DNA of 64,000 nt from Abelmoschus esculentus (lineage: Eukaryota > Streptophyta > Magnoliopsida > Malvales > Malvaceae), in the NCBI GenBank assembly GCA_035048815.1, contig JAUCBN010000017.1, forward strand, positions 2,662,936-2,726,935, given 5' to 3'. This document shows positions 48,037-59,000 of the stretch, piece by piece (the first letter of the stretch is position 1; the number at the start of each line of letters is the position of its first letter). Position numbers and translations under genes: made by a program. The notes beneath the pieces are model-generated. The model was not told the DNA's origin, made no database searches, and saw only the letters and a list, made by a program, of their open reading frames with translations.

Positions 48037-48660
48037 TTTAGACTTTAATTAGGATAAAAAATTAATTTTAAAGACTTAAAAAATATTAATTAGGTTCTAA
48101 TTAGAATTTAATTTAATTTTAAGATTATTTAAAATTAATTTAACCTAGTTAAATATAACATAAAAAATTTAACCCCTAGAACCTAAAAATTAGACTTTAA
48201 TTAGGTTTAATTTAATCCTTAAAATTTTAGAAATAATTTTAATTAATTATTTTAATTAATTTTAATTAATTTCTAAAAATAAGTTTTAAAATTAACCCAA
48301 CTTAATTAGGTCTAGTCTAGCCTTTAAACCTTAAAACATTCACCAAATTAGACTTTAATTAGGCTTTTTTTTAATTCTTAAAATTTAGGAGATAATTTTA
48401 ATTAATTATTTTAATTAATTTTAATTAATTTCTAAAATATAAGATTTAAAGTTAATTAGGTCTAATTAGCCCAAGTTTCACCAAACAAGACTTTGATTAG
48501 GTATAATTAATTTCTTTAATTAGGAAATTATTTTAATTAAGTCACTTGGTTAATTTTAATTTTCTAAGATAAGATTTATAAAATTAAATCTAATCCAACC
48601 CAAATTGAGCTTCAAAAACTTAAAATCCATCAAGTTAGACTTTAATTAGGTTTTAATTAA
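48037..48660 (+). repeat. ~150-bp tandem array within the solo LTR
   Basis: TTAGACTTTAATTAGG or a one-to-two-base variant recurs at 48038, 48190, 48348, 48486 and 48635, a period of 139-158 bases. TTTTAATTAATTATTTTAAT-rich text between them is shared by the second and third units. Confidence 0.7.
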
Positions 48661-49768
48661 AGTTTGAAGATTAGGAATTTTTGATTAAATAATTAATTTA
48701 ATTAAAAAACCCTAAACTTTAAAATTAATTACACACTTAATTAAGTCTAATTCATTCTTTTGAAGTTTTTGCTCTTCATTCTATCTTTACCAATGTATGT
48801 CCCTTTGTGCTCATGATGATAATTTTGATAAAATTTGGACTCCCATGTTCTAATAAAAATATCAAGTTCCTTTTATCTTGTTTGTTTATTTCATTATGTT
48901 TTTGTATGGCATATTTTAGGAAGATCACCTAATAAACATTTTAGTTAATTAATTTAGAGACCTCTAGGACTAGTCACCTAAATTAATTAATTAATTAAAT
49001 AGGGAGATAATTAGTAAATAATAGTATTTGAATCTTATGTCTCGGATACACTAAAGAGGCTGATATTTTGACGTACCATGATGTTGGCCTAAAGAGTGTG
49101 CCTTGACATCGAATTCATGTGCTATTTAAACCTAGAATTTTGATAAAATAACTTAGACCTAGTATTAAATAAAATTAATAGGTAAGCAACTAGCGACATT
49201 TGTAACTTAGGTTTTAAACACTTAATTAATGGAGCCTTTTTAGGATTAGAACTTAAAATGAATAAGATAAAAACGGTCATGCATTTTACTTTAACCTTTT
49301 GAGGCAGAAGTTACATTCCTTTGAATTTGGGTGAGGTTTCCTATCTAGAGGACGTCTCGTTCAACTCAAGTTTAAAGGTGATGTAATTTCTAAATCAAAA
49401 GGATATCCAAAATTCAAATAATGTTCAATTAACAATGGAAAATTAAATTAATGTCTATCTTCAAAGTATCAATGCCACGTAATTTTTTTCAAGGTACCAA
49501 TTTTTAGGCGTTTCTATGGGCCGTCCTTACACGTAACCGACTCCCGAACCCAATATTTTTTTAACGAATCTCTGGTTTGTTTTATGGTGTCTGGCCTACT
49601 AAAGTGGCCGGTGGCGACTCCAAATCATTTTTTTTAAAAAAGTAAATTATATTTTTCCTAAAATTTGTTTTTTTTCAAGATTAAAATTGATAAATTCATA
49701 TTTTCAAAATCAATCGTCAAGTTATTTTTCACCTAAAGTCGTGTTTTTAAAAAGGTCGCGACAATATC

Positions 49769-49925
49769 CCCATCATCTTTTAATCATTCCTCCATCATTG
49801 ATGCATTATGAACTCATTGTTGCATCATGAACCCCATTATTGTTGCATCATTAACTCATCATTGCTGCATCATGAATCCATCATCACTTTAATCATTGCA
49901 CCAATCATTGCCATCATCATCTCAT
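49769..49925. repeat. ATCATTG/GCATCATGAA degenerate array within the LTR
   Basis: The counterpart of 14405-14620; about ten units such as TTGCATCATGAACCC and AATCATTGC. The TRIM-like element inserted at its end. Confidence 0.65.
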
Positions 49926-49930
49926 GATAA

Positions 49931-51050
49931 TGTTACGGGCCGCACATTGGGGTCCGAGATATTGGCATCATATGGTGCATTTTGGCCTGCCCAAGTATTT
50001 CCAAGAGCGATACTGGGCTTGCGAAGACCACAAACGTTGGCCCGATCCAAAGAGTTTTCTAGAAGACTTATCCATCCAAGGTGTGTGAACACATTGTATG
50101 AACATAGAAGATACTTTCCATAGTTAGACGGGAATATTCCCAGAATTATGTTTTGTGAATAGATAGAGTTGTATCATTGTCGTCGATGTATAGACCGTAG
50201 GATCAAGGGAGTTCAAGTATAAATAGAGGTCTTCTCCCACCTCATTTGATGTACTGAGTTATTTCAACTTTCTAAGAAATAAAGGCATTTTCTCTAAAAT
50301 CCTCTGAGTTGTTCTTGTTTCGTTCTTTCTTTGTTCTTGAGTGTTCTTGAGCGTTCTTGAAGAGTTCTTTCTTGCTATCTCTTTTGATCCGTTTCCGCTT
50401 AAAATGCTTCGCGTTTGTCGGTGCTTGAGAAGTTTGATCTTCCATAAGTGTTGAGGAGGCTTACTTAGTCGTTTGTCTTGAGAACTCGACTAAGGCTGCA
50501 CGGTTTAGCTGGTTTAAAAGTCTAGCCCCGTGATAAGTGGTATCAGAGTAGGTTGCCACAAAATTACTCCAAAGCCTTTTGGGCATCTCAGCACCAACCC
50601 AATCACTCACTAGAGCCCAAGTAGGAATTGACCCAACACTTGGTGATGAAGACTTATCCAATTCAGATTTGGAAAGTTAGCCTTAGGATTCTTATCCTTA
50701 TCCCTTATCCTTGTAATTTAGGAAACTAGCTTAGATTAAGGAATGTAGAGATAGGGTTGAATCTGGACCTTTGATGTATTTCATTTGTAACCGTTGGATG
50801 TAAGGGGCTTCAAGTATAAATAGAGGCCTTTCCCACCTCATTTGTCACTCACTTCTTCATTGAGGAATACAAGAGCATTCACTCAAAATCTCTCTAGCCT
50901 TTGCCATTTTCTTCCTTTCAATTGTTCTTTTGTTTCTGCAAGGTTCTTAGCATTCTAGCTTTGAACGTTTGAGGCTTACTTAGCTGGTTTACTGAGAAAA
51001 ACGTGTCTAAGTCCGCATGCCCCGAGAAGTTGAGTTCTACGGACGTGACA
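49931..51050 (+). mobile_element. TRIM-like element or recombined LTR pair nested in the LTR
   Basis: The first LTR is 49931-50535 (TGTTACGGGCC ... CCCGTGATA). An initiator-Met-type primer-binding site TGGTATCAGAGTAGG follows at 50538, then a short internal segment, then a diverged second LTR from about 50649 to 51050 (...GGACGTGACA). Both LTRs carry TTCAAGTATAAATAGAGG (50213 and 50811) at the same distance from GAAGACTTATCCA, and later GAGGCTTACTTAG. No coding region. CTCATGAT flanks both sides but may be chance in this CATCAT-rich site. Confidence 0.65.
50218..50227 (+). promoter_or_regulatory. TATA box of the TRIM-like LTR
   Basis: TATAAATAGA in AGTATAAATAGAGG, repeated in the second LTR at about 50816-50825. 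A strong plant core promoter match. Confidence 0.6.
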
Positions 51051-51372
51051 ATTGCCTCATGATGACAAAAACCATTTTCTTGTTTTTTTCTGCCGAATGC
51101 CTCCCCCAAGCTTCTCTAGTTTTTTTCGGTAATGTAATGCTCCCCTCTCTGATGTAACCTAGCCCTCATAATCATCCGGAAACCATCCAAAACAACTCCC
51201 CCTTTTAGTAACCGATTTCCATCATTATCCATTCTTTATTTATTTATTTTTTATTATATTTTATTTATTTATTTTTATAATATTATTCATATATCATATT
51301 ATTTATTTGTTATATTTATATTTACCTTGGCCTTATTTTATATTCGAACCCGGACGAAATTCGGGTATTACA

Positions 51373-51994
51373 ACTACCCCTCTTTGCTCAATGTTGTGGA
51401 ACAAGAGACGAGCAAAGACTGAAAAGAAACGAATTTTGTCTAGACTTCTTGACCACTGTTACGCTAACAAAGCTTGAAGTTGTTCTTCTCATAATGAATT
51501 TCTTCAAGCAAAATACCTGTCATGGAACTCGAGGTTGTTCTTCTCATTACGAAATTCCTCGCACCCCATGTAATATGAAATTGTTGTTTCTTTGATTGAT
51601 TGTTTAAATTCTTTTTGAACTTTGAATCCTTCTCTGCAAAAAGAGAAACCATCAATTAATACAAATTCAACATGGATTAAGTTAAAAAATTATCTTTTTC
51701 ATTTGTCATCGTTATCGCTTCTCTGCTCAAGCTTGAACATTTTCTTCTGAACCCATTGTTGGTTTAAACTGATTGATGTTGCTCAAGGTTTTATTTCCTT
51801 GCATAAAACACAAATCTTTAATGTTTTGTTATTCTTTTCTTTTCTTTTTTTGTCTTTTTTCATTTATATTTTTTCATGTTTTTCTTTTTTTATGTTTTTT
51901 GTTGTTTTATTTTTATTTTTTATTTTCTTTATTATTTATTTATATTTTACTTGTTATAATTACGTAAGCCCTTAGGACAAAATTCGGGTATGAC
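51373..51994 (-). other. Polypurine tract and duplicated 3' end of the Tat-like element
   Basis: On the minus strand GCAAAGAGGGGTAG precedes TTGTAATACCCG at 51373-51388. A second version, GAGCAAAGAAAGGCAGC followed by TGTCATACCCGAATTTTG, lies at 51975-52013. Around each, matching text (AGACTGAAAAGA, TACGCTAAC, AAGCTTGAAG) runs into the stem-loop array. A ~330-base truncated LTR start (51660-51994) lies between, so the 3' end is duplicated. Confidence 0.65.
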
Positions 51995-52654
51995 AGCTGC
52001 CTTTCTTTGCTCTATATTGTAGAGCAGGAGACGACCAAAGACTGAAAAGATAAAAATCTTGTCTAAGCTTATTGGCCTCTATTACGCTAACGAAGCTTGA
52101 AGTTGTTCTTCTCATTATGAAATTCTTTAACCAAAAAGTAATAGAACCCGAGGTTGTTCTTCTCATTATGAAATTCCTCGTATCCCGGGAAACCTAGAGC
52201 TGTTCTTCTCATTATGAAATTCTTCAAGCAAAAAGTAATGGAACCCGAGGTTGTTCTTCTCATTATGAAATTCCTCGTATCCTGTGAAACCTGGAGTTGT
52301 TCTTCTCATTATGAAATTCTTCAGGGTCTGAAGTTGTTCTTCTCATTATGAATTTCTTCAAACAAAAAGTGATGGAATCTAAAGTTGTTCTTTTCATTAT
52401 GAAATTCTTTGTATTTCATGGACTTTGGAGCTGTTCTTTTTATTATGAAATTCTCCAAAGTTTGGAAAAGTTTGAAGTTGTTCTTCTCATTATGAATTTC
52501 TTCAAACTGATCAAGTGGTGGAAAACGAGGTTTTTCTTCTCATTATAAAATTCCTCGTCTCCTGGAAATCAGGAGTTGTTCTTCTCATTATGAAATTCTC
52601 CAGATCAAAAGTGATGGAACCTGAGACTGTTCTTCTTATTATGAAATTCCTCAA
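51472..52654. repeat. Array of ~14 stem-loop units with constant 22-nt loop and varying stems
   Basis: Each unit has the loop TTGTTCTTCTCATTATGAA plus three bases (22 nt, minor variants) between inverted arms. Examples of arms: GCTTGAAG/CTTCAAGC (51472, 51502), CGAGG/CCTCG (51530, 51557; also 52149 and 52246), CCTGGAG/CTTCAGG (52290, 52319), TGAAG/CTTCA (52329, 52356), ACTTTGGAG/CTCCAAAGT (52422, 52453), GTTTGAAG/CTTCAAAC (52470, 52500), ACGAGG/CCTCGT (52525, 52553). Arms change together between units. One unit (52193-52229) has lost pairing. Unit spacing is 38-60 bases; the 51535-52095 gap holds the duplicated LTR end. Confidence 0.85.
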
Positions 52655-52679
52655 ATTCCACCAAATCATTCGAGATTCA

Positions 52680-53090
52680 TGCTAGAATGGCTGCCAATTT
52701 ATGTTTGAATCGGGACTCATGTCGGAAAAGCTGCCAATTTCTATTTAAATCGGGACTCAAGCCAAGAAGACTGCCAATTTCTATTTGAATCGGGCCTCAT
52801 TACTAAGAAAGCTGCCAAGGTAGGGACTCACTCCAAGAAGGCTGCCAAGTGAGGGACTCACGCCGAGAAGGCTGCCAAGGAAGAGACTCACGCTGAGAAG
52901 GCTGCCAAGGAAGAGACTCACGCCGAGAAGGCTGCCAAGGTAGAGGACTCACGCCGAGAAGGCTGCTAAAGTAGGACTCACGCCGAGAAGGCTGCTAAGA
53001 TAGGGACTCACGCCGAGAAGGCTGCCAAGATAGGGACTCACGCCGAGAAGGTTGCCAAGGTAGAGACTCACGCCGAGAAGGCTGCCAATT
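52680..53090. repeat. 28-bp tandem array (GACTCACGCCGAGAAGGCTG)
   Basis: About twelve units. The first three are ~52 bases apart with TGCCAATTTCTATTTGAATC between them. From about 52800 the unit is 27-30 bases (GGGACTCACGCCGAGAAGG, then CTGCCAAGGTA), very regular. The last unit returns to the AATTTCTGTTTGATTC ending. There is no lasting reading frame. Confidence 0.9.
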
Positions 53091-55534
53091 TCTGTTTGAT
53101 TCATGTTGAAAAAAATATCATGTATTGTTAATATGATCTTAATGCGGATATTTCTATTGAAGCATGAATGTTAATTGAAGACTACTTGGGTAAACTTTCT
53201 GCTCAAGGAAAAGTGATAATAAATCTTCTTCATTTCCCGACGTATCTTCTTTGACCAATATGGAAATTCATCTCAAGCTCAGGTTCAATTTTCAAGATCT
53301 TTACTTTTTTGCTCTAAAGCGTCTTTTTAGGTTTTTACTCTATATTTATTCTTTCTTTCCTTTTTTCCTGTCTTTTTCATATTTTCTTTCCTTTTTCTTT
53401 CTTTTCTTTTTTTGCAACAAATAAAGTCTATCATGATCTCAATGATGCTTTATCTTGTCTTCAACATATGATCTTTTGTATTTTCAACCTTTGAACACCA
53501 GGGAACATCTATTCTTGGAAAGATTTATTCTCAGCTCTGAAAGAATTCATCATTTTTATTGCTCAAGCATGCAAGCTTCATTCTTTTTGCAGCATTGCCC
53601 CACTCAAATTTGAGCATAATTGTTTTGTTTTCTTGTTCTGATATTCACCCTATAGAGCTTCTTTGTCTTGTGGTGTCTCAACAGTAACAATTTCTCCACC
53701 TGATGAATTGATCCTGCTATATTTTTTCCCAAACAATGGTAAATGTTCTCTCTTTTCCCCAAGTTTACATGTGTGTCATCTTTGTTGCTCAAATATTTTT
53801 GTATTTTGAGCTTTATCTGTTTCTCATCATAAATCACGTACCGAGGCCACCTCCTATTCTGCATGCACTTAAAGGATTAGTACATCATAATAATTCCCAT
53901 AAAATCCCTTGCTTTTCTTGTATCTAATCAATTTATCTACAAAATGCTTGTTAAAACAATAAGAAAAAGGCTCAAAATATTATTTTGAGAAATTTGAAAA
54001 AAATAATAAAAAAATGATTGTCATGACAAACAAGAAAATATAAAATTAGGCCTTTGAATACCAAGTGCAATAAAGTCTTCGAACCAATTTCCATGATCAA
54101 CTCCAATATGGTCATTTTCTAATTTATTATACCTTCAGGAAAAACATTTCCATTTTCCTAATTCTACCCTCGTTCAAGTGGCACTATTTGCCTCACTAAC
54201 TCACTATGTCTAATCTTTCCCTCTTTTTTGATCTCGATCAAGCATTAGAAGACTGAAAATCCTTGAAGAAAGGTTAACCCTGATAAGTAGGATGTATTCT
54301 GAAGACTAACTCTCCTTGTTTCAATATCCATATATGGTCAAAATGGTCTTTTATGGCTTGTAATGTGAGCTATGGTTCATGGCTATCAAATAAAGGATAT
54401 ATAAGCTCAAATAATTATTTAAGGGTAATAAAACCAAGGATCATTGTTACACTGATCTAGATATGCTCTGATGAAATACTTTTCTCTCTTTCTTCTTGCG
54501 GATCACTCTAGACTGCCCTTTTTGAGTTTTCACCCTAGAGGTTATTTCCTTTTCACCACTTTTTCTTTTTTTTTTTACAGTGGCTCGTCTCATCAAAATA
54601 TCTTACAAAACTTTCTTTTCATATTTTTCTTTTGTTGTTTGCTTCAACTTTAATGTCAACAATTTGAACTTGACTCTTCAGAAACAAACTTTTACTCTCT
54701 TTTTTTTATTTTTCTGTGTTGATTCATAATATTCTTCTTCACTCATCTTTTTCTAGGTTTCTCATTTCACTTTTATTTTTGCCCCTGATTCACATGGCAT
54801 CCAAAATGTATTTCACTTTTGAACATATTTTCATCTACTTTACCCTCAGTATAGGGGTGATCCTTGATTTGGGTTGAATCAAAAGAAAAATAATATTACA
54901 CTCAAAATGGTACAACAAATGATATTTTTCTTATTTTCTTTCTTTGAGAAGGGAAGTTAAGGAATATCAAATATCATCCCATACTTAAATATCTTTGAAG
55001 AAGAGCAGTCTTCAGTTGGAAGTTGTTTTGGGTTATCACTTCATTCAAAGATCTTAGTCAATAATTCTTGAGAGGAAACTCACTCAAAATTGTATTTGAG
55101 ATTTTCCCGTGAATCTTGAACACTCATTAATGCTTTCTTTTTGGCTTAAATAAAGTGAAAACGAGCCACATTATTGAAGTTGACCTCTGAATTTGATTTA
55201 AGAGGACTCTTACAATTGATATTCAATATCTGAAAAAATAAGTCAGTGATGATATATACATATATGTATGGGTGATCAAAAATTAATCCATAACAAAGAA
55301 TTAAAGGATTAAGGAATCAAAGAATATGAAATATTTGCCACTTGAAAAAAATATATATGAAACAAGCATATGAACAAATAAATTGAAATAGCCTCCTTTA
55401 CAAAGGACCCCCTATGATCGCGGGCAAAAGCAATTGGGATGATTCAGGGTATTACTCTACAACGATCCCAAAAGATATAATCAGATCACCTGTAACTCAA
55501 TTGTCTATCATCCATCAAAAAAACCGGAGTGAAT
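53091..55534 (-). other. Internal non-coding region of the Tat-like element (3' half)
   Basis: T-rich on the plus strand, purine-rich on the sense strand, with no gag-pol motif in any frame. The minus frame 53604-53864 (86 aa) has no recognised domain. The chromovirus is inserted at its right edge. Confidence 0.5.
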
Positions 55535-55539
55535 TTCAA

Positions 55540-55950
55540 TGTCATGGCTCAAGGGGACGATGCAATCGATGCCGAAGGGAAATTAGGGCTCGAGAAAGGG
55601 GATTCAAAGCTGAAATCGAAATTAGGGCTGAATATTGGGGATTTGGGAGTCAAATCACAAGGACGACGTCGTTTGGAGAAGAAGGAAATGGGTCAGAATG
55701 CAAAGTCATTAGACTGAAGGGACGACCCAGATTCAATATGAAGACCGTTTTATTATTGTTACAACAATATTAGAAACATGTAAGGACAAAGACACCTGTA
55801 AGCAAATAACAAATGGTGTAGTAAGCTATTTAGGGTAACATGTAGCCGTTTTGGCCATTATGGAATATTTTCAATGAAAAACTTCTCTTTTCTTCATCCT
55901 CCATTCTCTCTGTTTCTTTAATCTTTTCTTATTCAGTTCAAACCATAACA
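55540..55950 (+). repeat. Chromovirus 5' LTR
   Basis: TGTCATGGCTCAAGG to CAAACCATAACA. It differs from the 3' LTR at about ten positions by eye, all transitions. Confidence 0.95.
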
Positions 55951-55952
55951 TT

Positions 55953-55967
55953 TGGTATCGAGAGCCA
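55953..55967 (+). other. Chromovirus primer-binding site
   Basis: TGGTATCGAGAGCC, the complement of the initiator tRNA-Met 3' end (usual TGGTATCAGAGC) with one changed or extra base, two bases after the LTR. Confidence 0.75.
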
Positions 55968-56014
55968 GCCCTTGATTCACCTTCACACTGGGAAAACAGA
56001 AGAAACCACTGAAG

Positions 56015-59000
56015 ATGGCTGATACTGTCGACCTCACAGGCATTCTACGTCAGCTGGACGACTTGAAGAATGTTAAGAGCTCCTGGGAGACTCGCATAGC
56101 ACAGTTGAAGACCAAAATGGACGATACCCAAGCTGATTTACAAAAGATTATCGGCTTGCTGACCAGAGAGGTTGATGGGGATGCTCCTGCAACACCACCA
56201 ACAGCTATATTAAATTCAGAAACACAACAACAGAAATTCGAGGGTAAAAAACACGTTAGTGTAACAGTTATAGATGACAAGGAGAAATATACAGTTAAAC
56301 TTGGGGAACCTGGAATGCTGGCCGGTAAACCATCATCTCAACCCTTACCAGTCGGACGAGCAAAGATTGAAAGTCAGTGGTCTGATAAAGGTAACAATTC
56401 ATTACTCCAAGAACCTGATAGAATGTCTACAAAGCATTAGGGCGCACCTTGGAATACTTTTAATCTAAAGCCAAAGATCGAACTTTATATGTTTGATGGT
56501 GACAGACCTAGAAGTTGGGTTAGGAAATATGATAAATATTTTGCAATATTTGACATTCCTAGGGCTCAGAAGTTAGAACTAGCTGCCATGTATATCACAG
56601 GGAAAGCTGAAACTTGGTTCGATAGTTACATAATACAAAACCATAGAGCTACTTGGCCAGAATTTGTTTAAGACTTATACAACAGATTTGCAGACAAAGA
56701 TTATGATGATGTCATTGAAGAATTTAACAAGTTGGCTCAGAAAACTTCTATTGAAGAGTATCATCAGAGGTTCAAGAAGTTGAAACCCTCTATGTTACTC
56801 CATAAATCAACCCTACAGGAGAATTATTTTGTCTCTAACTTTTTCAGTGGACTCAAAGAAGAATTGAGACTGCGAGTGAAAGTCCTTCAACCAAAAACAG
56901 TCTCTGAAGCTAGTAGGCAAGCTAAATTATATGAGCTGGCAGCTGAACTGGAAGGCAGGAAACAGAGATATACAGCTAGACCAACTTTCCCACAACCCAT
57001 AACAATTACACAACGAAACCACACAAATTCAGTCGGGCAAAAACCCATCTTTCAGTCTCAGAATACAAAACAGTCCCTACTAGATTATCGAAGAGCAAAT
57101 AATTTATGTTTCAAGTGTGGCAGCAAGTTTATTCCAGGCCACCAATGTCAGCCTAAACAACTCAATTCTATGGAAGAAGCATCTACAGAAGAGGAAATAG
57201 ATATTCCAGTAGAAGAAGAGCATCAGACCCTCTCCAATGAGACTCAAGAAGGTGAATTGGAAATTTCCATTAATGCTCTCACAGGAAGCACATGCCATCA
57301 CACACTAAGAATTCAAGGGACTATCAAGGGAAGACCACTAAACATCTTAGTTGACAGTGGTAGCACCCACAATTTTGTCACAGCCAGTTGGGCCAAGGAA
57401 GGACTGGAAGTTCTCACCACTAACCCACTCACTATCACAATGGCTAATGGTGAAAAAGTATACAGCTTGGCAAAGAGTAGACAACTAGGTTGGAAGATGT
57501 AGGGTCACTATTTTGAACATGATTTTCGAGTCTTACACATGGGAGGAAGTGACATGGTTCTCGGGGTGGACTGGATGAAAAAGTATAGCCCATTGATCAT
57601 GGATTTTAATGCTATGACCCTTAAATTTTCTAAGGAGCGAAAGGAGGTTCTACTGCATGGTGGCCACAGACCAACTGAAATAAAATTCATTTCAGGGGAT
57701 AAGATGCAAAAGTTGACCGACAAGGACTCAGATCTCTTGGGAGAGATCTACCTGCTGACATGTGAAGAGAGTCTTGTTGTCCTTCCTTCAGACATGCAGA
57801 TGTTGTTGGACAAGTATCAGTCCATTTTTGATGAACCAAAAGGACTTCCACCACTACGAAACCAAGATCATGCTATAGACTTACAACCAGGTTCCCAAAA
57901 GGACTTCCCCCACTGCCAGAAAGCTAAAATGGAAAGACAGATAGCAGACATATTACAATCTTTCATTATCCAAACAAGTAAGAGTCCCTTTGCTTTCCCT
58001 TGCTTACTAGTTAGGAAGAAAGATGGTACTTAGAGATTCTGCGTCGATTATAGACACTTAAATTCTATGACAATCAAAAACAAATTTCCTATACCTATTG
58101 TCGAAGACTTATTGGATAAGTTGGTTGGTTCCCAATTTTTTTCTAAGATTGACTTACGCTCTGGTTATTGGCAAATTAGAATTAAACCAGAAGACATTGA
58201 GAAAACAACATTTCGCACACATCATGGACATTTTGAATTTAAAGTTATGCCTTTTGGCTTGACAAATGCACCGGCTATATTTCAATCTCTCATGAATGAA
58301 TTGTTTGAGCCTTATTTAAGGAAATTTGTGCTGGTTTTCTTTGATGACATCCTAATCTACAACAGCACTTGGCCAGACCACCTTCTTCATTTGGAAACAG
58401 TGCTACAAATCCTATCTAGTCACCAGCTATTTGCTAAGAAGTCAAAATGCTTTTTTGGTCAAGATAGAATTGAGTATCTGGGGCATGTTATTTCTGCCAC
58501 TAGAGTTGCAACAGACCCCTCTACAGTATCAGCAATTCAAGATTGGCCCTTACCTAAAACCCTTAAAGCTCTCAGGGGGTTCTTAGGTCTCACTGGGTAT
58601 TATAGAAAGTTTGTTCATAATTACGGAACTATTAGCAGACCACTCACTCTAATGTTGAAAAAATACTCTTTTCTATGGACAGAGGAGGCCAAGTTAGCAT
58701 TTGAGGCACTGAAGGTAGCTATGTGCAAAACACTTGTGCTTGCTCTACCAAACTTTACAAAATCCTTTACCCTGGAAACAGATGCGAGCTCTAAAGGCAT
58801 TGGGGCTGTTCTATCTCAAGATGATTGACCTATAGCTTACTTAAGTAAGCCATTATGTCCTAAAAATGTTGACCTTCCAGTATATGAAAGGGAATATCTA
58901 GTAATTCTAATGGCTGTCACAAAGTGGAGACATTACCTTAAGAGTGCTCCCTTTATCATCAAAACAGACCACGAGCCCTTAAAGCATTTGTTGGAACAAA

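Larger units (their letters stand above)
46982..49763 (+). mobile_element. Solo LTR of the same family (plus strand), nested, TSD ATATC
   Basis: It starts TGTCAACACGAATTTG and ends GGTCGCGACA. ATATC flanks both sides (46977-46981 and 49764-49768). At 2,782 bases it is longer than the other copies because of a GC-rich block (47480-47870) and a tandem array (48037-48650). Its 3' part (48950-49763) is the inverted counterpart of 45562-46480. The minus-strand open frames in the GC-rich block have no recognisable domain. Confidence 0.85.
45562..51372 (-). repeat. 3' LTR of the Tat-like element, with two nested insertions
   Basis: Read on the plus strand it starts TGTCGCGACCATTTT and ends ACGAAATTCGGGTATTACA. 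Removing the solo LTR (46982-49763) and the TRIM-like element (49931-51050) leaves about 1.9 kb, close to the 2.1-kb family copy at 12884-14987. Confidence 0.85.

Noticed and set aside
49921..51063. CTCATGAT on both sides as the target duplication of the TRIM-like element
   Set aside because: The site is already rich in CATGAT words and the repeat does not abut TG...CA ends; left as undecided.
51472..52654. Hairpin units as integron attC-like recombination sites or CRISPR repeats
   Set aside because: No recombinase or cas genes, a eukaryotic retroelement context, and units embedded in an element's 3' region.
52680..53090. Regular short repeats resembling a CRISPR array
   Set aside because: Units are contiguous without unique spacers, and the context is a plant LTR retrotransposon; this is a tandem array.
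53604..53864. 86-codon minus-strand frame as a remnant of Tat-like pol
   Set aside because: No RT, RNase H or integrase motif could be matched.
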